Positions 1 to 4,893 of a DNA stretch of 5,546 nucleotides are shown here, one piece after another. A program made the position numbers and the translations under genes. The stretch spans positions 1 to 5,546 of the forward strand of contig JAFSQZ010000223.1 of the NCBI GenBank assembly GCA_017446355.1, read 5' to 3'. A model generated the notes under the pieces. The model had not been told where the DNA came from. It ran no database searches and saw nothing but the letters and a program-made list of their open reading frames with translations. Position 1 is the stretch's first letter. The number at the start of each line of letters is the position of its first letter. Source of the stretch: Neisseriaceae bacterium (GTDB taxonomy: Bacteria > Pseudomonadota > Gammaproteobacteria > Burkholderiales > Neisseriaceae).

Positions 1-135
1 GACAACGCCACTTTCATCGGCGTGGAAGAGTTCCTCTCTTCTCAGTTCGAGCTGACGGCCATCGGAAAGTCCCAGGTCAAGAATCTCTCCGTGTCCGCTT
101 CCACCGCCAAGATCATCCTGAAGAAAAATATTTGA
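1..135 (+). CDS. 3' end of an unidentified, GC-rich reading frame (partial, possibly chimeric)
   Basis: Frame 1 is open from the window edge to a TGA at 133-135, giving about 44 residues that begin DNATFIGVEEFLSSQF and end STAKIILKKNI. I do not recognise the protein. Codon use supports this frame: the large majority of codons up to about 120 end in G or C (ATC, CTG, AAG, TTC, GCC). That is unlike every other gene in the window, where A/T-ending codons dominate. The last codons (AAA AAT ATT TGA) already lie in AT-rich sequence, so the true C-terminus may have been lost at a junction near 118-126 and the stop may be accidental. No start, signal peptide or domain motif is visible. It could be a piece of another genome joined by misassembly, or an inserted foreign segment. 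That it was once coding is moderately supported; its identity is unknown. Confidence 0.35.
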   Translation, partial: DNATFIGVEEFLSSQFELTAIGKSQVKNLSVSASTAKIILKKNI

Positions 136-718
136 AATATTTAAAAAAGAATTTGAAAAGGGTAAAAACCTTGTTATTTTACATCAAAGAAATCCACATT
201 CTCCATATGAAAATGGATATAGAGCATATAACGAAGCAAATGTCTTTCCTTTACAAGGCGTAAGTGAAAAACAAGCAAGAATCAATGCGTATGATAATGC
301 CTTAATTTTTAATGATTATATTATTAGCGAAATTTTCAATTCTGCCAATTCGCTTTCTAATCCAAGTTATGTGCTTTTTATTCCAGATCATGGCGAAGCA
401 ATGTTTGAGAAAAATGAAAAAGGCGAACACGAATTTGGACATGCATTTTTAAGTGTTAATGTTGCTAAAATTCCCATTATTGCAGGCGGATATAAAGTAA
501 ATTCAGACGATATATTTTTATCCAATTTAAAAAATATTTCATATCCCACTCATTACGAAGTAGGCAATCTTTTAGCACAATTATTGGGATATGAAATTAA
601 TGAACCCAATTTAAAAGAAAATATTTTTTATATACAAGGTGTTGATATAGCAGGAAATGCAGGTTTCATAGAAATAACCAAAAAAGATAATATTTCATTT
701 AAAGAAATACAAAACTGA
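122..718 (+). pseudogene. 5'-truncated phosphoethanolamine transferase / sulfatase-fold protein, C-terminal catalytic part
   Basis: Frame 2 is open from 122 (after a TGA at 119-121) to a TGA at 716-718, about 198 residues. It resembles the C-terminal half of EptA/Lpt-type enzymes, inner-membrane proteins that move phosphoethanolamine from phosphatidylethanolamine onto lipid A or LPS core. Visible landmarks are a His pair five residues apart (HQRNPH, codons at 182 and 197), the YDNALIFNDYI segment, the metal-binding DHGE (386-397) and a later FGH histidine (440-442). From memory these match His378, His383, Asp452/His453 and His465 of meningococcal EptA. Missing are the N-terminal membrane helices and the region with the nucleophilic Thr and the metal-binding Glu. 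No ATG, GTG or TTG occurs in frame before the GTG at 371, which is an internal valine, so no working product is expected. GC is only about 30%, with frequent ATA and AGA codons, unlike its neighbours; this suggests horizontal acquisition. It may be intact in the real genome if the left edge is an assembly artefact. The substrate cannot be assigned. Confidence 0.75.
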
Positions 719-1009
719 ATGTTGAGAAATGAATACAGGTTATAGCAAGCGTGGATACACTCTCCTGTTAAGTCCAAATTGTCAAAACTCACACAGTTAA
801 TGAAGTTTCAGCGAAATCAAAAACATTAAGCAGGCTTTCGCCGAAAGAAGTCTTCCTTGAGCACTCGTGTTGAAAGAAAGGGGATAAAAGTAATTTTAAG
901 CTAAAAATTATTGGGGTGAATTTTAGGAATGTGTTGTTAATAGGTGTAAATTTAATAAAGTATGAACAATGTTAGGGTTTTCTAATGCAATAGCGTGTCA
1001 TAAAAAAAC
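719..1009. other. Non-coding spacer with no recognisable gene
   Basis: About 290 bases with short, frequently interrupted frames on both strands. There is a small perfect palindrome, CTTTCG-C-CGAAAG, at 835-847, too short to call a terminator because no T run follows. Scattered short peptide-like stretches around 740-880 might be remnants of a decayed gene, but nothing is recognisable. One arm of a 13-base inverted repeat lies at 984-996 (see findings). I see no tRNA, DUS or insertion sequence end here. Confidence 0.5.
984..996 (+). repeat. Left arm of a 13-base inverted repeat flanking the lipoprotein gene
   Basis: AATGCAATAGCGT here is the exact reverse complement of ACGCTATTGCATT at 1518-1530. 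The two arms enclose the promoter, the lipoprotein gene and its inverted-DUS hairpin (about 520 bases between arms). The match ends cleanly at both edges. The function is unknown and coincidence is possible in AT-rich DNA. Confidence 0.45.
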
Positions 1010-1038
1010 TTGTCTATTCACCGTTTTATAATGATAAT
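1010..1038 (+). promoter_or_regulatory. Candidate sigma-70 promoter for the lipoprotein gene
   Basis: TTGTCT (1010-1015) and GATAAT (1033-1038) are separated by 17 bases, the optimal spacing. The -10 box matches TATAAT at five of six positions and the -35 box matches TTGACA at four of six. A second TATAAT at 1027-1032 is perfect but lacks a matching -35. Transcription would begin near 1045, leaving a leader of about 30 bases before the ATG at 1075. AGGAA at 1062-1066 is the ribosome binding site, 8 bases from the start. Confidence 0.5.
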
Positions 1039-1074
1039 AGCGAATTCTGTTTTAAACTTTTAGGAATAAATACG

Positions 1075-1464
1075 ATGAAAAAAATTGCTTTATTGATGAG
1101 TATGGTTTTACTGGGTGCTTGTGCAGGTGGCGGTTCAGGATTGATGAATGGTGGTGCAAATACAACAGGTATCGCTTCATGGGCTGCATTGGGCGGACAG
1201 TTATACGTGCAAAATAAATGCGTTAATGAATTACAAAGTCGCGCAGAATGGCGTGCAATAGCTTTGACGATGACGCAACAAAAACAACAAGAATGGGAAA
1301 ACAAAATCTGTTCTTGTGTGAGCGAAGAAGCGCCTGCTCAATTTAATCAATTAACCGCAGCTGAATTGTTGCAATTGGGTACTGAAACAGGTCGTGCACA
1401 AGTGATGGCAAACGTTACTGGCAAAACCGTTACGGCTTGTTATCAAAAAGTCTTTACTAAATAA
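1075..1464 (+). CDS. Small cysteine-containing lipoprotein of unknown function
   Basis: The product has 129 residues. The N-terminus is a classic lipoprotein signal: MKK, a hydrophobic stretch (residues 4-13), then the lipobox LGAC with the lipidated cysteine at residue 16. After cleavage the Ala-Gly-Gly-Gly-Ser-Gly start looks like a flexible tether, and the absence of Asp at +2 fits outer-membrane sorting under the E. coli Lol rule. The mature part has four further cysteines (49, 79, 81, 122), including a Cys-Ser-Cys at 79-81, so two disulfides are possible. Residues 51-78 look helical, with Gln-rich content. I do not recognise a named family and do not assign a function. The start is supported by AGGAA at 1062-1066 and by the signal peptide beginning at once. 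It has its own candidate promoter (1010-1038), tandem stops TAATAA (1462-1467) and a DUS hairpin right behind it, so it is probably a single-gene unit. It could be an inhibitor-type or envelope structural lipoprotein, but nothing here decides that. Confidence 0.85.
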   Translation: MKKIALLMSMVLLGACAGGGSGLMNGGANTTGIASWAALGGQLYVQNKCVNELQSRAEWRAIALTMTQQKQQEWENKICSCVSEEAPAQFNQLTAAELLQLGTETGRAQVMANVTGKTVTACYQKVFTK

Positions 1465-1473
1465 TAATGTCTA

Positions 1474-1507
1474 TTTCAGGCAGCCGAAAATATTGGGCTG
1501 CCTGAAA
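1474..1507 (+). terminator. Inverted-DUS hairpin, probable terminator of the lipoprotein gene
   Basis: TTTCAGGCAGCC (1474-1485) and GGCTGCCTGAAA (1496-1507) form a perfect 12-base-pair stem with a 10-base loop, starting 9 bases after the stop codon. Each arm contains the GCTGCCTGAA uptake core, in opposite orientation, with one mismatch to the 12-base AG-simDUS (C or G in place of the first A). Inverted pairs of DUS serving as transcription terminators are well known in Neisseria. Only a weak T-rich stretch follows (1510-1515), so termination may be partial. Confidence 0.75.
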
Positions 1508-1517
1508 CATTATTTCT

Positions 1518-1530
1518 ACGCTATTGCATT
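1518..1530 (-). repeat. Right arm of the 13-base inverted repeat
   Basis: ACGCTATTGCATT is the exact reverse complement of 984-996. It overlaps the first bases of the palindromic DUS at 1529-1545. Confidence 0.45.
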
Positions 1531-1545
1531 TCAGGCAGCCTGAAA
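1529..1545. repeat. Palindromic DNA uptake sequence
   Basis: The site has 8-base arms around a central A: TTTCAGGC, A1537, GCCTGAAA. The + strand at 1533-1544 reads AGGCAGCCTGAA (AG-kingDUS form). The - strand of 1530-1541 reads AGGCTGCCTGAA (AG-simDUS form). It lies 30 bases upstream of thrC. Uptake sequences mark DNA for import by the type IV pilus machinery through ComP binding. Confidence 0.85.
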
Positions 1546-1575
1546 ATATTTAATTTATTAAAGTGAGAAGAAACA

Positions 1576-2991
1576 ATGAAATACATCAGTACACGCGGTC
1601 AAACCGAACCTAAATCGTTTAGCGAAGTCTTGTTGATGGGACTTGCGCCTGATGGAGGCTTGATGCTGCCTGAATATTATCCGCAAGTTGATGAAATAAT
1701 GCTCAATAATTGGCGTAATTTGAGTTATCACAATTTGGCTTTTGAAATCATTAGTTTGTTTGCTGATGATATTCCTGCTGAAGATTTGCACGATATTGTT
1801 AAACGCACTTACACTGAAAACGTTTTTGGCAATAAAGCAATCACTCCTGTACGTACTTTGTATGATGGCATTAAAATTCAGGCATTATCTAATGGTCCAA
1901 CGCTCGCTTTTAAAGATATGGCGATGCAATTTTTGGGTAACGCATTTGAATATGTTTTAAATAAAGAAAACAAACAATTAAACATTTTAGGCGCAACCAG
2001 TGGCGACACGGGTTCAGCAGCGGAATATGCTTTGCGTGGAAAAAAAGGCATCAATGTTTTTATGCTTTCGCCTAATGGCAAAATGAGTGCTTTCCAACGT
2101 GCGCAAATGTATAGTTTACAAGATGAAAACATCATCAATATTGCTGTGGACGGTATGTTTGATGATTGCCAAGACATTGTTAAAGCCGTACAAAACGATA
2201 CGAATTTCAAAGAACAATACCACATCAGCACTGTTAACAGCATCAACTGGGGACGTATTGTTGCGCAAATCGTGTACTATTTTGCTGGTTATTTACGCGC
2301 CACCGAAAGCAACGATCAACGTGTAAGTTTTTGTGTGCCAAGTGGTAATTTTGGCAATATTTGTGCAGGACATATTGCCAAACAAATGGGTTTACCTATT
2401 GAGCGTTTAATTGTTGCCACCAATGAAAATGATGTTTTGGATCAGTTTTTCCAAACAGGTGAATATCGTCCACGTAATGCCGAACACACTTATGTAACGT
2501 CTAGTCCTTCTATGGATATTTCCAAAGCTTCTAATTTTGAGCGTTTTATTTTTGACGTAATGGAACGCGACAGCAATGAAATTGAAACATTGTGGGCAGA
2601 AGTGAGTACAGGCAAGGGCTTTAATTTATCGTTTAAATTGGAAGCAATCCGCGAAAAATTCGGTTTTACATCAGGAAAATCTACACATGCCAATCGTTTA
2701 GAAACTATTAAAGCTGTGTTTAACAGCGATAATGAATTATTGGATCCACACACGGCCGATGGTGTGAAAGTGGCGCGTGAAGTGCGCCGTGAAGGTGAAA
2801 CCATTATTTGTATGGAAACCGCATTGGCCACTAAATTTGAAAAAACCATTTATGAAGCGGTTGGCGAAGAAGTTAGCATTCCTCGTCCTGATGCGCTGGC
2901 GGATTTGGAACAGCGTCCACAACGTGTAATGGTTATTCCCAATAGTGAAACCATTGTAAAAACCATTATTCGTGAAAAAATAGACAAATAA
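1576..2991 (+). CDS. thrC: Threonine synthase
   Basis: The product has 471 residues and is a PLP-dependent enzyme converting O-phospho-L-homoserine to L-threonine and phosphate, the last step of threonine synthesis in the cytoplasm. The N-terminus has the family start MKYISTRGQ and the APDGGLMLPE motif (24-33). The PLP lysine is K113 in LAFKDMAMQF. Next come ATSGDTGSAAEYA (140-152), the PLP phosphate-binding loop PSGNFGNICAGHIAK (255-269) and SPSMDISKASNFER (310-323). The length fits the longer bacterial ThrC class (about 460-480 residues) rather than the 428-residue E. coli enzyme, and the gene looks complete. The ATG at 1576 follows a weak purine-rich site (GAGAAG, 1565-1570) and gives the expected N-terminus. 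No leader peptide with Thr/Ile codon runs and no thrA or thrB is nearby, so thrC stands alone here, as is common outside enterics. It is bounded by a DUS upstream and a GC hairpin downstream. Identification is secure. Confidence 0.97.
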   Translation: MKYISTRGQTEPKSFSEVLLMGLAPDGGLMLPEYYPQVDEIMLNNWRNLSYHNLAFEIISLFADDIPAEDLHDIVKRTYTENVFGNKAITPVRTLYDGIKIQALSNGPTLAFKDMAMQFLGNAFEYVLNKENKQLNILGATSGDTGSAAEYALRGKKGINVFMLSPNGKMSAFQRAQMYSLQDENIINIAVDGMFDDCQDIVKAVQNDTNFKEQYHISTVNSINWGRIVAQIVYYFAGYLRATESNDQRVSFCVPSGNFGNICAGHIAKQMGLPIERLIVATNENDVLDQFFQTGEYRPRNAEHTYVTSSPSMDISKASNFERFIFDVMERDSNEIETLWAEVSTGKGFNLSFKLEAIREKFGFTSGKSTHANRLETIKAVFNSDNELLDPHTADGVKVAREVRREGETIICMETALATKFEKTIYEAVGEEVSIPRPDALADLEQRPQRVMVIPNSETIVKTIIREKIDK

Positions 2992-3003
2992 TGTTTTTAA
3001 AAC

Positions 3004-3024
3004 AAGGGGTGGAAAGCCCCTTTT
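3004..3024 (+). terminator. Rho-independent terminator of thrC
   Basis: AAGGGG (3004-3009) pairs with CCCCTT (3017-3022) around a 7-base loop, beginning 13 bases after the thrC stop. The run TTTT (3021-3024) is short and then interrupted by CC, so some read-through into the downstream acyltransferase gene is plausible. The palindromic DUS 19 bases further on may help. Confidence 0.65.
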
Positions 3025-3042
3025 CCAAGCAACACCTTATTT

Positions 3043-3057
3043 TTCAGGCAGCCTGAA
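3043..3057. repeat. Palindromic DNA uptake sequence before the acyltransferase gene
   Basis: TTCAGGC, A3050, GCCTGAA forms a perfect 7-base-arm palindrome. The + strand at 3046-3057 is AGGCAGCCTGAA and the - strand of 3043-3054 is AGGCTGCCTGAA. It ends only 6 bases before the first possible start codon at 3064 and takes the place of a Shine-Dalgarno site for that start. Confidence 0.85.
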
Positions 3058-3063
3058 CGCCTG

Positions 3064-3753
3064 ATGGAACACAATATGCAGAATGTTTTCAATAAACTGC
3101 TTGCTAAAACGGTTGATCGCAGTTTGTATCTTCTCGTCCGATTACTCACAGGTATTCGTGCCAAACCAGAAAGTCAGTTTGATTTTCCCACTACACGCAA
3201 TGTTTATTTTGCCAATCACGGTTCACACGGTGATTTTTTGATGGTGTGGATATCTCTGCCCAAAGCTTGGCGCAAAGCAGCGCGTCCTGTTGCAGGTGCA
3301 GATTATTGGCTTAAAGGCAAAATTCGTTCTTTCATCATCAATCACGTATTTAACGGTTTATTGATTGCACGCAGTGGTGGCAATCCGCAAGCCGTAACCG
3401 AACAAATGTCCGCTGCATTAGCGCAAAACAGCTCTCTGATTATTTTCCCAGAAGGTACGCGCAATACTAACGACAACGTTATCTTATTACCTTTTAAAAG
3501 TGGTATTTACTATTTAGCCAAAGAAAATCCCGATGTACGTTTTGTGCCGATTTGGATTGACAACATCAACCGCGTTTTGCCCAAAGGACAACTTTTGCCC
3601 ATTCCGCTGATTTGTGATGTCAATATTGGCAAACCTTTGCAACTATTAGAAAACGAAGACAAAACCGAATTTTTAACCCGCGCACGCAACGCGCTTTTGG
3701 CTCTAGCACCCGCCAATAAACGCCCAGTAATCAGCAAAGGAGAAAACGAATGA
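3064..3753 (+). CDS. PlsC-family lysophospholipid (1-acylglycerol-3-phosphate) acyltransferase
   Basis: The product has 229 residues. The PlsC/LPLAT family moves an acyl chain onto lysophosphatidic acid to make phosphatidic acid at the inner membrane. Motif I is NHGSHGD with catalytic H52 and D57 (HX4D); the second His in the motif is less usual than the common NHQSWLD form. Motif II lies near NGLLIARSGG (97-106), motif III is FPEGTR (128-133) and motif IV is VPIWIDN (161-167). There is no strong membrane helix, so it is probably a peripheral membrane protein. Two starts are possible. The ATG at 3064 has only DUS sequence in front of it. The ATG at 3076 (residue 5) follows GGAA at 3066-3069 with 6-base spacing and may be the true start. 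The last 4 bases overlap the next gene (ATGA, 3750-3753), so the two are translationally coupled. It may be a paralogue of the housekeeping PlsC rather than that enzyme itself; the exact substrate is not shown by sequence. No promoter is evident in the short gap after thrC. Confidence 0.88.
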   Translation: MEHNMQNVFNKLLAKTVDRSLYLLVRLLTGIRAKPESQFDFPTTRNVYFANHGSHGDFLMVWISLPKAWRKAARPVAGADYWLKGKIRSFIINHVFNGLLIARSGGNPQAVTEQMSAALAQNSSLIIFPEGTRNTNDNVILLPFKSGIYYLAKENPDVRFVPIWIDNINRVLPKGQLLPIPLICDVNIGKPLQLLENEDKTEFLTRARNALLALAPANKRPVISKGENE

Positions 3754-4688
3754 CAACGCTCTCACCTGATGCGATTTACGTGTTTTTGGGTATTGCCATC
3801 ATACTGATTATTGCCAGCATATTAAGCAAATTCAGTATCAGTATTTCATCGTCCAAGCAATCTTCATTGTTTAATGAAATCAACAATACACTTGATTCTT
3901 GGTGGGTGATACTGATTGTATTATTACTGTCCTTTTTCTTGGGACATTTTGGCACGATTTTACTGTTTGCTTTCATTTCTTTTTTAACACTGCGCGAATT
4001 TATGACACTGGTTTATTCACGTCGTGGCGACCACAACGCCATTGCTGCGTGTTTTTACGTATTATTGCCAGTCCAATATTTCTTGGTATTGATGAACTGG
4101 TATGGCGTATTCAGCGTCTTAATTCCCGTATACGCCTTTTTATTACTGCCCATTATTTCTGCCATTTCAGGCGACACGCACAATTTTTTTAACCGCAACG
4201 CCAAAATTCAATGGGGTGTAATGGTAACCATCTTCTGTATTTCTCACGTTCCAGCCCTAATGTTTTTAAAAATCAAAGGTTTTGATGACAATATCTTATT
4301 ATTGATTTTTATGATAGGCGTGGTTCAAGCCAGCGAATTATTGCAAACCATTTGGGAAAAAGTATTAGGCAAACGAAAAATCCTGCCTGCATTATCTCAT
4401 CACAAAACCGTTTCAGGCAGCATTGGCGGTATTTTATCCGCCACCTTACTTGCTGCTACCTGTTATCGGATAACGCCCTTTAATCCCTTTCAGGCAGCCT
4501 TAATCGGATTTACCATCTGTGTCATTGGTTTTCTAGGCAGTTTAGTACTTGCTGCCATAAAACGCAGTTTCGGTGTAAAAAACTGGGGACGTGTCATCAA
4601 TGGTCATGGTGGTATATTGGATCACATAGACAGCACTTGTTTTGCTGCCCCTATTTTCTTTCATATTGTGCGCTACTTTTGGGGTTAA
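3750..4688 (+). CDS. CdsA-like phosphatidate cytidylyltransferase, divergent paralogue
   Basis: The product has 312 residues. CdsA enzymes join CTP and phosphatidic acid to form CDP-diacylglycerol in the inner membrane. About eight or nine membrane segments are visible, for example near residues 8-25, 51-66, 69-88, 97-114, 119-139, 155-173, 181-197, 223-238 and 247-270. Family landmarks are LSHHKTVSGSIGG (215-227, compare SPxKTxEGFxGG) and the C-terminal signature AAIKRSFGVKNWG...GHGGILDHID (268-294). Against the PROSITE-type CdsA signature four positions differ: Ser to A268, Asp to N278, Pro/Gly/Ser to N284 and Arg to H292. The usual Asp in the mid-protein TDT motif is replaced by VQASE (192-196). 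These changes suggest the CdsA-paralogue branch (YnbB-like) rather than the essential CdsA. AAAGGAG (3736-3742) is a strong ribosome binding site inside the previous gene, and the ATGA overlap couples the two. Its activity may be altered or directed at another lipid. Two DUS-like cores lie inside it (4412-4421, 4489-4500). Confidence 0.85.
   Translation: MTTLSPDAIYVFLGIAIILIIASILSKFSISISSSKQSSLFNEINNTLDSWWVILIVLLLSFFLGHFGTILLFAFISFLTLREFMTLVYSRRGDHNAIAACFYVLLPVQYFLVLMNWYGVFSVLIPVYAFLLLPIISAISGDTHNFFNRNAKIQWGVMVTIFCISHVPALMFLKIKGFDDNILLLIFMIGVVQASELLQTIWEKVLGKRKILPALSHHKTVSGSIGGILSATLLAATCYRITPFNPFQAALIGFTICVIGFLGSLVLAAIKRSFGVKNWGRVINGHGGILDHIDSTCFAAPIFFHIVRYFWG
4489..4500 (-). repeat. DNA uptake sequence inside the cdsA-like gene
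   Basis: The - strand reads AGGCTGCCTGAA, an exact AG-simDUS. In the gene it encodes part of Pro-Phe-Gln-Ala-Ala. It is not palindromic (the + strand continues TAA rather than GAA), so it shows the orientation of the true dialect. A shorter copy with only the 10-base core lies at 4412-4421, also on the - strand. Confidence 0.75.
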
Positions 4689-4787
4689 ACGTTGCCACGA
4701 TTATTGTTTTTGACAAATATTGCCAACCATACAAAACGCCGATAATTCCTGCATAATAGCAGTTGGATTTAGACAAATCCATTAAAT

Positions 4788-4799
4788 AAGCTGCCTGAA
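4788..4799 (+). repeat. DUS-like sequence (11 of 12)
   Basis: AAGCTGCCTGAA differs from AG-simDUS at one base (A instead of G at position 2) and carries the full 10-base core. Together with the opposed DUS at 4847-4863 it could form an 11-base-pair stem, but with a loop of about 47 bases, so a role as terminator of the cdsA-like gene is uncertain. Confidence 0.65.
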
Positions 4800-4846
4800 A
4801 CATTTATTTGTTATGCCAAATGATAAAAACGATGTGGCTACTTACC

Positions 4847-4863
4847 TTTCAGGCAGCCTGAAA
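4847..4863. repeat. Palindromic DNA uptake sequence before the protease gene
   Basis: TTTCAGGC, A4855, GCCTGAAA has 8-base arms, identical in form to 1529-1545. The + strand at 4851-4862 is AGGCAGCCTGAA and the - strand of 4848-4859 is AGGCTGCCTGAA. It lies 30 bases upstream of the ATG at 4894, the same spacing as the copy upstream of thrC. Confidence 0.85.
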
Positions 4864-4893
4864 ACGCTGATAATATTGATTGATACAAAAACC

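Noticed and set aside
371..718. Stand-alone 115-residue gene starting at GTG 371
   Set aside because: The GTG is an internal valine of a longer transferase frame that is clearly homologous back to about 124, and no ribosome binding site is seen before it.
835..847. Palindrome CTTTCG-C-CGAAAG as a terminator for the transferase fragment
   Set aside because: The stem is short, the loop is too tight and no T run follows; it lies over 110 bases past the stop codon.
740..885. Possible decayed transposase in the spacer
   Set aside because: Short frames shift and stop repeatedly, and no peptide stretch matched a transposase family I can name; no terminal repeats or target duplications were found.
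1026..1304. 92-residue reading frame on the - strand
   Set aside because: Lies antisense over the lipoprotein gene and its promoter; the + strand frame has a signal peptide, lipobox and ribosome binding site, so this is a shadow.
1524..1552. Promoter for thrC overlapping the DUS palindrome (TTGCAT, 17-base gap, TATTTA)
   Set aside because: Only three of six bases match in each box; expected by chance in AT-rich sequence.
1878..2246. 122-residue reading frame on the - strand, and others at 2490-2849 and 2737-2922
   Set aside because: All are antisense to the secure threonine synthase gene and show no family features.
4710..4746. Promoter for the protease: TTGACA at 4710-4715 or TTGCCA at 4720-4725 with GATAAT at 4741-4746
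   Set aside because: The spacers are 25 and 15 bases, both outside the good range; not strong enough to list as a feature.
1474..4863. CRISPR array made of the recurring AGGCAGCC repeats
   Set aside because: Repeats are only 10-17 bases, irregularly spaced over kilobases and in both orientations; they fit uptake sequences, not CRISPR.
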